A DNA stretch of 64,000 nt, taken from contig JAPWGK010000001.1 in the NCBI GenBank assembly GCA_029641185.1, positions 4,008,178 through 4,072,177 of the forward strand, in the 5' to 3' direction. The position numbers and the translations under genes are program-made. The notes beneath the pieces are model-generated. The model was not told the origin of the DNA and ran no database searches. It worked only from the letters and a program-made list of their open reading frames with translations. Shown here piece after piece: positions 33,972 through 45,779 of the stretch; within the stretch, counting starts at the first letter, position 1, and each line of letters starts with the position of its first letter. Origin of the DNA: Pseudofabraea citricarpa. Its lineage: Eukaryota; Ascomycota; Leotiomycetes; Helotiales; Dermateaceae.

Positions 33972-34724
33972 TCAAGCCGGTTTAGAAAAGCGCATGAGCA
34001 GAAAAACCGGCCTGTCAAAGCCCGCCTCAGTCGCCAACCCATTCTCGAGACTCTCTTTTGTCGGGCGCCACTCATAGAACTTATCCAGAATAAAGCCAGC
34101 CCCGAGGAACAAGTCCAGGTAAGAGGTCATGCTCCTATGTTGCTTGAGGACCCCGTCAGCCAGCCAATGCGTGATTCGTGGCCCATCCCTGAAGTAGTCG
34201 TACAGAGGCCAGACAGCTTTCGTCTCGTCTTGGTCCTTACCAAGCGGGATCTTGACGAATTCTTGATGGGTACCCGCTGTGAAGCTAGGGTGCTCGATCT
34301 CGACGGCGAATTTGCCGCCGGGCTTCAAGGCTGCGAAGACTTGGGAGATGACTCGTTGGAGGTCGACGATGTAATGGAGGGCGAGAACACAGATGGCGAA
34401 ATCTACATGCACTCCATCTAGATCCAACGTCTCGAGATTGGCTTGCTTGTAAGTGATCTTCTCGTCGGCGGGAAACGACGCAGCTTTGGCGAGCATGTTA
34501 GATGAGATTTCGAGTCCCAGAATGGATTTGGCATTCTGTGAAGACGCGTAGCGTGAGAACCACCCGAAGCCGCTTGCCAGATCAAGGACATCGAGATCGG
34601 CGAGCGGTGGAAGCATAGCTTGCAGGGCTGGCCATTCTGGCATGCCTGGAAGACCCTGTTGGGATCGTGGAAGTGAGCTATAACCTTCGAAGAAGGCCGC
34701 GGTATCGTAAATGTTCTGGGCCAT
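33972..34724 (-). CDS. Class I SAM-dependent methyltransferase
   Basis: A single frame of 250 residues. Motif I of the Rossmann fold is LDVLDLASGFGWFSRYA (about 42-58), then an acidic LGLEISSNM strand (motif II), VDFAICVLALHYIVD (motif post-II) and LKPGGKFAVEIEHPSF (motif III). This is the Methyltransf_11/25 type. The N-terminus (ENIYDTAAFFEGYSSLPRSQQ-like stretch) has the YDxxAxxFxxY start usual for small-molecule methyltransferases of this group. Substrate unknown; the C-terminal part (RPTKESLENG) is often seen in SAM methyltransferases of fungi and bacteria and may reflect transfer, but I cannot test that. It has no clustered partner genes. Start chosen at the first Met (34724) just before that motif. 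Confidence 0.83.
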   Translation of the reverse strand: MAQNIYDTAAFFEGYSSLPRSQQGLPGMPEWPALQAMLPPLADLDVLDLASGFGWFSRYASSQNAKSILGLEISSNMLAKAASFPADEKITYKQANLETLDLDGVHVDFAICVLALHYIVDLQRVISQVFAALKPGGKFAVEIEHPSFTAGTHQEFVKIPLGKDQDETKAVWPLYDYFRDGPRITHWLADGVLKQHRSMTSYLDLFLGAGFILDKFYEWRPTKESLENGLATEAGFDRPVFLLMRFSKPA

Positions 34725-36932
34725 TTTTGTAGTCTTCTGGTAGCTACACTTACGGTGGTGGGAACTTTGAGGTTAAAACAAATTTGCTGGGTGGCTATTT
34801 TTCTCTATTTAGAGAGGACATTAGAATTGCTTTCCTCTTGATCCCTTGCCCGAGTTATAGTCCAAGCAGGCCTCTTATCAAACTAGTTGCAATTCAGCTC
34901 GCCGATAAGGATATCCAATGTCGTGCTTTGATGCGGGATTGCATGCAATTGGTGAGTCAGACCGACCATTAACCCAATCTGAGCTGTCGCTTAGAGCTGT
35001 AAGCTAGAATCGCGATAAAGCACAAATTTTGCCAAAACCCAGAAGGCCAGCTTACCCCGCAATAGCTAATCGCTTGATGTTACTGTACGACGCGTGGGTA
35101 TTGCAGTGCCATCGCTTGGATCCTGCATGATGGATAAACTCGATATCCAAGGTTGCTGCCCATGCGAATATGCTATAACTCTGTGTTCCCAATTGGCTAG
35201 AACCAGCAATAAACATTGTACATGTAATACTCGACGCAGGCATTTGAATAGCAGGTTTCAAGTTATCATGAAGCTGTGACTTGGCGTGTCATGACTCAAC
35301 GAACCCTATCTCGGTGCAGTCAGCCATAGGCAGCTTCACAGTGCTGAGATAATGGCGGACGATGCATGGTCCTTCCATGTCAGTGAACTATGCTCTTGGC
35401 TAAACTGCTAAGCAACAAGACTTGTACCCATATCAAAGAGCGAAGTTGAACATGTTCAATGTCGGCCATTCCGTCGCATAGTAAACCAGCCCATGGAGCT
35501 CAAATTCGGAGACTGCTATACTTTCAAAGCAAGGTTGCCCTATTACAACCGAAATTAGAGATTCCATCAAGACAAGTGGGATTTGGAGGAGAATGAGAAT
35601 TCAACAAGGTCGGCTAATCAACTATACTTGTTATCTCTGTGGTTGCTTGAATATATGGGTCTTAACCGTGACAAATATTTGTGCATACATTCGGCTGCAA
35701 ATCGAATTACTGTAAAGAAACATTTGCTTTCTCTAGCGGAGCCTGCACACGAGTCGCTTGTATTAAAGAAAGCGAGAACAAGAAGAAAAACAAGTTCGAG
35801 ATGTAATTGGAAAAGCTTTGTTTGTCAGTTGCAACGGACTCTTTTCCTCATTCGCAATAGCAATTTTGCAAGATTCTCCGGGACTACCGGTACGAAGCAA
35901 CAGAGACATCTCGGCTCACCTGCTATCACTGGATAACGAAGGCTTACATACGACTTTCTTTCTCTATCCAGAGCAAGTCATTCAGGCTTTCGATTCACCG
36001 ACTTTACACGGCAACACTGGTTGTTCTTCCAGCCCCTCTCACCACCCCGTCGTCGACAACGCAGTCAGGAAGCGCTGGCAGTGACCGGATGAAAAGGAAT
36101 GCTCCTCTTCCAATACTTTAAGAGATGTGTCGCATGATGTTGCGAATAAGCTCCCGAAGGTTCCGGAAGGATTAGCTTGACGGCAACGACTGGCTCGATG
36201 GACGGCGGTGTTCGGTCTGGCGGAAGGTCCCAGAATGCTTATCTCTGAATAAGGCATGGAAGAAAAGAAGCAAGATGACTTCATCGTCGGGCATGACTGA
36301 AACTGCTCTGGGTCCTCTCGCCAGCAACCCCCTATTCGAAGTGCGTCACGTGACGGTGATAACTCTTCTCTTGGTTGATAGCACTGTACTACACAGCCCC
36401 AATGTCTCTCACCTTTGGTGGTTCAAGTGCGAGGTCCTGGCGATGGTGGGCCAGATCAAACGAACATGCTATGATCTACAAAGCTTTATTTCGCGATGCA
36501 TCGTTGACTCGTGGGAGGGGCGGGATGGGGAGCATGATCGATCCACTTGCCGAAGGGATGAAGAGAAGGGCCGGCCATCCATCGTCCAATGCTGCTTCAA
36601 TGCTTGGGACCTTGGGTACTTCACTCTCCGCAATCACGGGACGGAGGGTGATGTAGACTGTGGAGTCTGAAGGCGATCAAACCGAGCGTCACGTCTAAAA
36701 TTATCTGGACTGACATATCTTTTTGGCTTTGGCGCGACCGGTTTCAGAGCGATCTGTTGTCTGTCGAATCTTGGGTGCGTGGAGTGGAGGGGAAGATCAG
36801 GCGCTTCGAGGGGGAAGATGTCAAAAAGATGTTGGTGATTATCAGGGAATATCGTATCGCCGGATGGACTTTGCCGCGTCACTTAAGATAGGTACACGCA
36901 GGGCAGGGTAGGATACGATAGGCGCGCGGGCT

Positions 36933-36968
36933 GTTGAGAGGTTGAGAGATTGAGAGGTTGAGGGGTTC
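36933..36968. repeat. Imperfect GTTGAGAG tandem repeat
   Basis: About four imperfect copies of GTTGAGAG/ATTGAGAG/GTTGAGGG follow each other. A local simple repeat in the upstream region of the BAR gene; no function evident. Confidence 0.7.
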
Positions 36969-37009
36969 GAAGGAGAGGGTTGTAGCGCATAACATAGCAT
37001 ACAGTGGTA

Positions 37010-37031
37010 GGTGTAGGGTAGGTGTAGGGTA
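37010..37031. repeat. Two exact tandem copies of GGTGTAGGGTA
   Basis: The 11-base unit at 37010-37020 is repeated exactly at 37021-37031, and a partial third copy follows. The unit contains TAGGGT but is not an ordered telomere array. Confidence 0.7.
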
Positions 37032-37962
37032 GTGTAGTACTATACTGTAGGACTGTAGGGGGGAGGTACAGTGTTCGGGTTCCTGGGAGTGGCGTCAATT
37101 TGACTGGTGTAGGGCCGTCGGGCCTTTCCATACAGTACAGTAGCGGTGCGACAGTGTCAGTTGGTGGTCGCTCGGTGGTCACTCGCTGGTGCATCGCATC
37201 GCTGTAAGCATCCGCCCAGGGCTGCTGCTTCAGGGGGTTCCTTTGAAAATAATAGTGTTCTTTGTGTTGCTGTTCCGCTATCTTGGGCTCTCTCCCTCCC
37301 TCACCAATAGTCAGTCACCTCTCCTCTTTATCTTCACTGTCTCTCCACGTTCCCCCCCCTTCTTTTGCCTCCCTCCCACTGTCTTCCCCCCCCTTGCAAC
37401 AAAGGCGCTGCCGTCGTCACCTCACAACCAACAATACAAACAAGCATAATAGTTGACTATATTTCCTTGACAACCATCAATACTATTCCAACTCGGATCC
37501 TCTTCTACCCTACCATACACAATAAACAGGAAATCTCGCACACTCGCACTACACTACTTCTGCGCTATCTCGCCTTCTCGCCATCTCCCCATCTTCCAAG
37601 CTTTAATTAATCTCGCTCGCTCGCTGCTCTACCTGCCATTCCTGCGCAACGACCTACTTATCCTGTGCTCCCGCCAGCCTCCTCCGTCCGTCTCCTCCTC
37701 CTCCTCCTCCTCCCTCCTGCGTTGCTCCCCACTGTCGCTTCCAACGCCTCACCACCACCACTACCACCTCCACCACCACCACCCATTCGCCGGACCCCTT
37801 GAGGAACCCGGGAATCCAACCTTCTGTCCTCTTGGATAAATACCTTCTTCGTCTTGCACACCATCGCCACAAACCCTCCGCTTCCTACCGTCTCCCTCAA
37901 AACCCCAAGAACCCCACACCTGCCCACGTCAACAGACCCGGTGAGGTCAATCCGTTGCCAAC

Positions 37963-39509
37963 ATGAATATCAACAAGAAGCTCGACCGCATCAAGCAATG
38001 GACCAACGAGAAGATGGGCGCCGAGGCCAAAACGGGCGTCTCCGAGGAGTTCAAAGCTCTCGAGATGGAGATGACCCTCAGACATGAAGGTGTGTACACC
38101 GCTGCCTCTGCATCTGCATTCCCGCATGCTAACCCAACTCAGGAATGGAGAAGCTGCAGAAATCCATGACCATCTACATCAAGTCCCTATCCAAACGCAA
38201 CGAGATTGAAGACAAGGAGAAGATCCTACCGGTGGGGTACTTGGGCCAGACGATGATACACCATGGCGAGGACTTTGAACCCGATTCTGAGTTCGGAAAT
38301 TGCTTAATTGGTATGTTGGGAAGTTGTGGGAAATGGGATCACGCTGACTAGGAGCAGGAATGGGGAGGACCAACGAGCGAATTGCCCGCACACAGGAGAC
38401 CTATGTCGCCAATGCCACGACGGGCTGGCTGGAGTCGCTGGAACGTTCCTTGGCCATGATGAAGGAATACCAGGTAGGTGATCTGCCTCAAGCAGAGGGA
38501 CCCCGCTGATTTGGATAGGCTGCGCGAAAGAAGCTCGAGAACCGGCGATTGGCATACGACGCCTCCTTGTCCAAGATGACCAAGGCAAAGAAGGAGGATT
38601 TCCGAGTGGAGGAAGAGTTGCGATCGCAGAAGGCCAAGTATGAAGAATCGAGCGAGGATGTGCTCCGACGAATGCAGGATATCAAGGAAGCCGAGGCCGA
38701 AAGTGTTGCAGATTTGGGTGCATTCTTGGATTCTGAGCTGGAATACTATGACAGATGTCGGGATGAGCTTCTGAGATTAAAGAGAGATTGGCCTGCTGGG
38801 TACGTCATGATGCACAGGGAATTATTGACCATCGCTAACATAAACCAGACAAACATCCTCTCCGCAGAGAGACGGTCGACGTCCAATTGCTAGATCTCGT
38901 TCGAACACGGCGCATTCTTACCACGAGAGATTTGCCGCCTACGAGGAACCCCCAACCCCTGAGCCCGAGCCACCAGTGCGACCATCAATCCGTTCCACCG
39001 GCCGAGTAGCTTCGTCCTCTCGCCTTGACACCCGTCAGGACAGCCGCCTCGATACTCATGACGAATATCCACAGTCAGAATCTCCCTCTCGCCCCGGTTT
39101 CTCTAGATCCTCTACCTTCCAAGGTCCCACCACCATCTATCGCGAGACGACTCCCGTATCTGGACACCGCAAGCCTTCTGCCGCCAATGAACGAGAGGTA
39201 TCTAATGTTCGTGCCAATTTGAGACCACCTACACGAGTGACCACCAATGATGTATTTGGTGATCCATCAGACGATTCCACTCTGAATAGTGGCTCCCCAG
39301 ATCGCTCATATGGCGAGAGATCAGTCAGTCCAGCTACAAGTCACGGCAGTGTCGCCAGCAGATCTGCGAGTTATGCGACCTTGAGCAATGCCAATGCGAA
39401 TGCCAGAAAAGGACCGCCACCTCCCCCACCGTCGCGAGCAAAGAAGCCACCGCCACCACCACCTATGAAGAGAGCAGAAATTAGCTCAAATAGCGTCTCA
39501 CGATACTGA
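37963..39509 (+). CDS. BAR-domain protein with proline-rich tail (endophilin-like)
   Basis: Five exons (37963-38089, 38143-38310, 38358-38473, 38519-38799, 38849-39509) give 450 residues. Residues about 1-250 are the BAR coil: a start with NINKKLDRIKQWTNEKMG, then ERIARTQETYVANA, SLERSLAMMKEYQAARKKLENRR, and DRCRDELLRLKRDWP. Such dimers sense and bend membranes during endocytosis or at eisosome-like sites. After residue about 255 the chain is disordered, Ser/Arg-rich, and carries two proline runs (GPPPPPPSRAKK and KKPPPPPPMK) near the C-terminus that could bind SH3 domains; there is no SH3 domain of its own. The acceptor of the second intron could also be seven bases earlier, giving Gly-Ala-Gly in frame. 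Confidence 0.83.
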
Positions 39510-40131
39510 AACACTTTTTGGGTGATGAAAAAGTGTGCACTGCGCAGAAAAGCTTTGAAAAATGCATGGTTCATGTTTGATTATTTTCCTGGTGGCATGG
39601 TTTCATTTTTTTTTGTCTTCTTAACGGGGTATGCGAGCAATACAGATGGACTGTTATACCCGCATAGGTCCGTTCTTGGTTGTCGGATGGTCTTTTGTTG
39701 GGGGTGTTTGGAGTGGATGATGTGAAGGAGTTTCGAGTGACGTAGGTTTTGTTCATAGAAAGTGAGGAAATTGGAGGTACAATTGTGAGGTTGAATTTGT
39801 TAGCGCACACATCTATCCGCTATTGAAGTTAAACCTCCTTGCTGGCATTTGATCTTTACTAACTGGGTTCGAGGCGTCATCACTGTTTAATTGCCCGCCC
39901 AGAGGCATTTGATAGAAGAAAGAAAACAATAACAATAGATGATTGCTATCTGGGAGGCTGGCTGGGAACCCCACTACATGCCCACACTCACGTGCTGCTA
40001 CCACTGCCAAGCGTCAGCCTTACCTGAGCTCGCTCCTTGAAGATCTATTTCATCACCTTCCTAACATCGATATGCTCCCCCCTGCTAGTGACGAGAATTG
40101 CGGTGCTTGGCCATTTCGTTAAGGTTGCACA
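39510..40131. other. Intergenic region
   Basis: Spacer between two plus-strand genes: 3' end of the BAR gene and promoter of the next gene. No coding feature or repeat seen. Confidence 0.4.
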
Positions 40132-42707
40132 ATGGAAGTTATTGGCGCCGTAGCGTCGGTTGCGCAACTTGCTGCCACAGCCTACACGCTCTCGAAGACG
40201 CTGTACGAAGTAGGGGATACCTTGAGCAATGCCTCTGAAGATGTCAGGAGTCTGGCTCATGATCTCTCCCTCTTTTCACAATCTCTCATCCAACTACAGA
40301 GACTTCTGGAGCTAAACAAGTCGGCCTATTCCGTCAATGTGTATCTGCTCACCGAGAAAATTATCCGGGATTGCACATCGATTCACAACAAGATAGCGAA
40401 GCTCATCGAGAAGCTAGCGAAAACCACAACCAAAGCTAGGCTGCAATGGCTATACAAGGAGAAACGTGTCAGGGAGCTTTTGAGAAGGCTCCGAGACATG
40501 AAGTTAACACTCCTCGGGATTCTCTCCACCTTGCAGCTGGATCTGCAGTTGAGTCAGTTGAACATCAATACCGAGAGTGCCATTGAACGTGGAGAGAAGG
40601 AGAAGTATATCAACGCCGATGCATCTGACTTTCTTGAATGGCGGAAAGCACAAGAAGCCTCAGCTACTGCAAACAAACCACCGGCAAAGTCGAAGGCCTT
40701 CTCACGTGCCTATTCGAATCCCGATGTCTTCACGCAGAGTTACTCGGTCGACGTTTCTGGCACCACGATTGACGGGAATGACGATGAAGATTCACGAAGC
40801 GTGAAGACCATGGCTTCAATGCGGACTTTTCATACTGCCAGGTCAATACAACCACCGACTTCTCCCCAGGCAGAGAAGCTAGATCCCGCGAAAGAGCAGG
40901 CTTGGAGATTGGAAATGGTGACGTTAGCAATGTCTCATTTGAAAATGAAAGAGCAAGATGCGAAGGCATGGGCGGAGAATCTAGATGTTCCTCAAGTTAT
41001 GAATGCACAGCAAAAAACGGGCGGGTTCTTGCAGGCTTCCCTGTCTGAAACACTTGAACTTGAGGACACCGCTAGCTCAGGAGATGATCAAATTCCTGGT
41101 AAAGCCAAGAAGGAATTAGCATCAAGCAGACAAAGTGAACCTGTTTTGGGAACCGACACAGCTTCGAAAAGTCCGACGTGGCCTAGTGGATCGGCTTCAA
41201 AGCGGCTGGAAAATGATGGCGCTATAATCCTTCCTGAAAGACCTGCTTCCCAGACGAGCCCTACAACCATACCAGAATATGGCTTAGATCCGATGAGCTT
41301 ACCTATGAGTAAACACGGAAGTAGTGTATACAAAGAACATCGTCGTAAATCCCGAAATTCTACAGGCAAGCACGAGGCAGCTAAGCCCTTAACCCTGGAC
41401 ATCTTCGAAGATCGCTGCGTACCTACCGGCGCACCGCTTCTTGCAAAAAAGAAGAAAAAAGTCCCATATGCCTCTAACTCAAGTGACAGGATTGGGAGTG
41501 CAGGGAGCAGTATGTTCAATTCTCATCGCCGTACGCCAGATGAATACGATGGTTATAGCTCTAGCGATCAATCATCAACCGTGCCAGCATTTCCTCCTGT
41601 GGGACAGTACTCATCTTTTGAAAACTCAAATGGTCGAAAGGAAAATGTCACGTTTGGTAAATCCCCTTCGGAACAAGCATCGGTTGACAATGTGGATGAG
41701 CTTGAACTCTATGGTTATGGGAGCTTGGAAGAAGGCGATCTACAATATGATATGGGATATTATGAACCCAGCAGCCCTGCTTTTAACCAGACAGGCATAG
41801 CTGCTTCTGGGAATGAAGTCAAATCGGGAACTTCACCAGCTTTCAGCCCTGTCAGCCCGTCATATTCTCCAGTCTCCAACCCTGATATCCCCGTGGCAAC
41901 ACCGCTCAATCAAAAAGAGTTCCCAACCACTTTGCAGCTTGAACAGCTTTGGTGGAGGGCATTCAAGGAGTTGGAAACGATGCCAGCCGACGTCATTTCG
42001 GATGGGATTAATGACTGCTTCGAAGACGATGACTGGGTTATTAGAGTGAAACGTATGACCGGTAAGATAAATGAACAGCTTTTAGAACTTCAAAGCCAAA
42101 GAAAGGTGGATGAATCAGCGGGTGTTGCCATGCCTTGGTCAAAAGTGTACAAAATTCTGGATATTGCAAGAACCGTGGAGGAGAATTTGTCTTTCAAGAC
42201 GGCCGTTATTGGATGGTACAGTCTCTCTATGGTAATCACTGTAAGTCGGCCCACCACTGTGAACTGCGTAGATTAGGTACTTACCACTAGCAGGAACTTT
42301 TGAAGCAAGAGCAAACCTCCGAAAAGGATCCGTTTGAAGCACTTTTTGGTATTGCAGGCATGATCGCTCGTTATGCTGTGATGGAAAACATATACCATCA
42401 GTGGGAAGGAATGAGTCTCAAGAAGGAGTATGAAGAAGCCTTGATCCAACTGTGTATCAAAATTCTCGGTTACTGTGCTCAGGCGTCAGACTTGTTGAGA
42501 TCTGGCAATTGGCAGAGTTTCTTTGATAAGTTGGATCCTCTGGTAGCTGGAATCTATGAGGCTGATGCAGCTTGTCGGAACTTTATAATCATTGTCGAGA
42601 CTGTGTCGGATGCGAGCGATGAAATTTCTTCATCTGATGACGGATCTGACTCTGAGGTTGAATATCTACCTGAAGTTACGACGAAGAGACGAAAGCTCGT
42701 CGCTTAA
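40132..42707 (+). CDS. Protein with PigL_N-like (fungal STAND N-terminal) and C-terminal NACHT_N-like domains, no NTPase
   Basis: Two exons (40132-42240, 42294-42707), 840 residues. Residues 1-150 look like the helical N-terminal domain found on many fungal STAND proteins (PigL_N type): MEVIGAVASVAQLAATAY, then TLYEVGDTLSNASEDVRSL. The middle (about 170-600) is low-complexity, Ser/Pro/Glu-rich with phosphorylation-like sites. The last about 220 residues resemble the NACHT_N region that normally precedes a NACHT NTPase: WWRAFKELETMP, FKTAVIGWYSLSMVI, then IARYAVMENIY, and EYEEALIQLCIKILGY. No P-loop, NACHT, ankyrin, WD or TPR part is present. So the order is two domains, each usually found at the front of NOD-like receptors, at opposite ends of a protein that has no engine. 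Role unknown; could be an adaptor or decoy in heterokaryon or immune signalling. Confidence 0.65.
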
Positions 42708-42999
42708 GTACTATCGAAAGCTAGATTTACTTCCAGGGTTTGTTGTCGTCTGCGCTCCAGAGGCAAATAGGGAACTGTTGAGGTTCAAGGATGCTTGGGT
42801 ATGATGGCACGATAACATGAAGCAATGGATTCTCACAATTGGATTTTTGATGTACTCGAGAGACTAATTGGCATTTCGTTCTGCAACGTCATTCTAAGCC
42901 GGAAATCCCCGTTAGCATTTGTTTAGAAAGCCATGCTCAATAGATGGTATCATTGTTAGCATAGTCTTGGCTGGATATCTTGCGTTTCCTACTGGAAAA

Positions 43000-43990
43000 T
43001 CACGCTTTCAAATTTATCCTTATCTTCTTCAGATCCTCGACGCTCAATCCCAATTCCCTGGTCAAATACCAAATAACACCATTGTGCATCTCATACCCAT
43101 CTAGCTGCACTTTCTCACTTGGCTCATACTTACCATTCAAAGAGTTGACTACTTTCAGGATGTTCTGCCCTCTTACTCCACACATTTCAGCAAAACCAGG
43201 AGTCTCCAACCCGTGACCAATCTCCTGCGCCGCATCGCCTGGCAACTGAGCAATCAGCTGCTTGACGAGATGTTCACGAAACGGCTCGACTCCGATTCGC
43301 GTCAAGGCGTAATCATGTGAGATTTCCTCAGCCGGTGCATTTGCCAGGCCTAAGATGAGTGCTGAGAGGATTCCGGTACGGTCTTTGCCAGCTATTGATT
43401 TGGTAAGATTTGAAATTGTGTTTCTTGAGATAGGGAATACACGAACCGGTACAGTGATATAAGACCCCCCCTCGGCCATCTCGCAGATGCTCAAAAACCG
43501 CCTTGAATACACGACGATGCGTGTCTAGAATACTCGAGTATGACTTGATATACGCATCTGCTCCGTCATTGGCAGCGAACTCTTCCGGTCTCACCACAAC
43601 ACTCAACAACCCTCTCCCCTTCTCTCTCTCGTCCTCATCCTCGCTGTCAAACAAGCTCGGAATCCAAATCGTCTCTATCCCTGGAATCGCCGGGCTCGCG
43701 TACTTTGACCGCTCGCTTCGGCTGCGCAGGTCGAAGATGGTCGTGATGCCGTATTCGTCACGCAGTTTGACGAGCTCGCTGCCGGGGATCTGAGACAGCG
43801 AGCCAGAGCGGAAAATTCTATAGGGCGAGAGGACTCCCGGGGACGAAAGCGTGCGCAGGTTTAGTGCCCTTGAGAGGGGCAGGAATGGAAAAGCGGATAG
43901 GATCTGTGATGTCTGGTCAGAGGGGATCTCGGTTGCGATAGGGGTGTCGAGGAGAGCCTTGAGAGTTGTGATATCGATGGGATTTGACAT
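43000..43990 (-). CDS. Protein tyrosine/serine phosphatase (Y_phosphatase3 type)
   Basis: Exons 43447-43990 and 43000-43391 give 311 residues; the 55-bp intron (donor GTTCGT) falls inside the active-site loop. The signature CX5R loop is complete after splicing: HCTAGKDRTG with Cys180 and Arg186. Before it stand a substrate-facing stretch YRIFRSGSLSQIPGSEL and the aspartate-bearing FDLRSRSERSK. This is the atypical dual-specificity/phosphoinositide-phosphatase group common in fungi and bacteria. The second half is all helical. The in-frame Met at 43990 is the best start; a frame 50 codons longer upstream looks untranslated. The gene ends about 290 bp from the preceding plus-strand gene (convergent). 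Substrate unknown. Confidence 0.82.
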
Positions 43991-44618
43991 GATGCGGTGC
44001 GGTTCCTTTTCGTGTGCGGGTTCAAGTGTATTGATGGAGGGGGAAATTCTGGGGAAGTGTGGGATGTAGATCTTTAGATCTGTAGGGCTGTTGATGGCTA
44101 TTAATACATTGGCCAGACGGGGCGATATATAGCCGATCATTATTGTCAGATCTTAGATCTCCTATCCTACGCGCTGCTGCTTCTGTCCAATAAAGATAGA
44201 TTGGTTGGCTGGCTTGTATGTGGTAAGTTAAGAGGGCTGCAGATTACTAATCCTGGCTTAAAGCTGCACCAGCTGGTGTACAATTGACATTGACTATAGC
44301 TCATTTTGGAAATATCTAATATCTCGTTTTCCCAGATTTCATCTTGCTACAAATCAGAAGAAGCAGATGATGTCGTGATACTTAATTATTGCAGTGTACA
44401 TTGGATCTAATTTGTAAACTGGGAAGATTTCCAGCCGCCTTCACTCGCTGTGAGTCAACCGGCGATGGCGTCAATGGCGCGCCAAGACCAATCCAGCCGA
44501 AAGGAAAACAACATAGCTAGTAGAGAACCCAGTACAGACCAGAAATATATTAAAGGCAGCCGAAACCAGGAGAACCATCAACTTAGCATCTCATATCGAA
44601 CTTGTTTGAGCCGTATTT
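43991..44618. promoter_or_regulatory. Divergent promoter region between phosphatase and acetyltransferase genes
   Basis: The two flanking genes start away from this 628-base stretch. A TATTAAA-like box is at about 44547. No other gene seen. Confidence 0.4.
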
Positions 44619-45376
44619 ATGTCTTTACTCTCAATCACACTTCTCCACGCCACGCCAGAAGATTACAAAACCCTGGCACGGCTGGAGCAGATTGTTTTTA
44701 AAGACGATGCCTGGAGTGCTGTGGCGTATGGAGCGGATCGTAATTCGGACGAGGCGATTGAGTCTACCGTAGCTGACTTGATACGCCGCCATAAGAATCA
44801 GCCAGACTCGGGTAGTGATGGTGGCTCATGGCAGAAGATTACCAAAGCTGTTCTTGCCCCCGGAGATGAGATTGTGGGGTATGCGGAGTGGAGCTACAAT
44901 TACGGGAAGGAAGTAAAGAGAGAGGAACGCGAGGACGAGGAAAGTGAGGGGAGTGGGTGGCCGCCTGGTGCCAATGTCAAGTTTTGTGAGGATGCTTACC
45001 TTGTCGCCGATGAGTGGATGAAGTCGTCTTGTGATGGCAAACCATTTATGAGTATATCTGCCGTGCAAGCTTCGAGATGAGTTGTAATAACTGATACTTG
45101 ACCATAGAACTCCGGACGCTCTCCGTCTTGCCACAATATCAACGTCACGGCATTGGGACTTTACTGGTTAAGGAATTCTTGCGAGATGTTGATGAATTGG
45201 GGGTGCAAGCTGTACTGGGAGCATCAAAAGAAGGAGAGGGCCTCTATAGAAGGGTTGGGTTTGCAGAGGTGGTTGTTATGGAGTTGGATTTGAGGAAGTA
45301 CAGTGATGGAAGCGAGGGAGCACTGGACTTGGGAGTTGAAAAGCACCTCGTTATGAGGAGATCACCTTCTGAGTAA
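44619..45376 (+). CDS. GNAT-family N-acetyltransferase
   Basis: Exons 44619-45051 and 45108-45376 give 233 residues. The acetyl-CoA site follows the intron: LRTLSVLPQYQRHGIGTLLVKEFL, with the Q/RxxGxG/A motif (QRHGIG), then a Cys-free VQAVLGASKEGEGLYRRVGF, the usual strand 6-helix-strand 7 end (GLYRRVGF). The N-terminal half has the substrate-side strands and an acidic, Ser/Gly-rich insert around 70-125. The GNAT fold acetylates amines of small molecules or proteins; no substrate can be read here. The C-terminus is short after the GF motif. It stands just outside the cluster described below and converges on the cluster's regulator gene; whether it belongs to it is open. Confidence 0.8.
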
Positions 45377-45779
45377 AGAAGGTTCTTAAAACTATGGCTA
45401 TAATTATTTTACAAAGATACAAGTTTGCCTAAAGCACTGCTCCATCTCGCTTAATATCTTGTGCTGTTATATTACAAGTGCACATGTTGTTAAACCTCTC
45501 CTTTCAGCTGTTTGCGCCGTGACAGTTCTTCAGATCTAGATAGACCCCTCTCTAACAGATTTGAGATTTAAGCGACGGACTCCCCTTTCTGACAGCTATT
45601 CTGGACTTTTTGAGTTAGCCGGCGGGTTTAAATTAGAAACTATGTGACATTTTATGGCAATTGGAGGCCATGCAACAGCTGGACTGTAGATTTTGGTGGA
45701 TCCGGAGCGCAATATGCAAATATAATCATGCTTAGATATATGTTGGGAACAAGTACATTAAATATAACATTTGTCAATT
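45377..45779. other. Intergenic, convergent 3' ends
   Basis: Spacer between the acetyltransferase (+) and the Zn2Cys6 regulator (-). AT-rich, no feature. It is a plausible left boundary of the subtelomeric cluster. Confidence 0.4.

Larger units (their letters stand above)
34725..37962. other. Gene-poor stretch and long leader of the BAR-domain gene
   Basis: No supported gene. A 12-base palindrome CGTCACGTGACG lies at 36344-36355. The part from about 37270 on is strongly pyrimidine-rich with CTC and CCA runs (37690-37790), as in long fungal 5' leaders, and leads into the BAR-domain gene. Tandem repeats in the middle are listed separately. Small frames here look like shadows of low-complexity sequence. 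Confidence 0.45.

Noticed and set aside
35583..36284. Several small frames between the methyltransferase and BAR genes
   Set aside because: They overlap in different frames, lack family features and do not join through good splice sites.
37010..37031. TAGGGT-containing repeat considered as an interstitial telomere
   Set aside because: The unit is GGTGTAGGGTA, only two copies; not TTAGGG-ordered.
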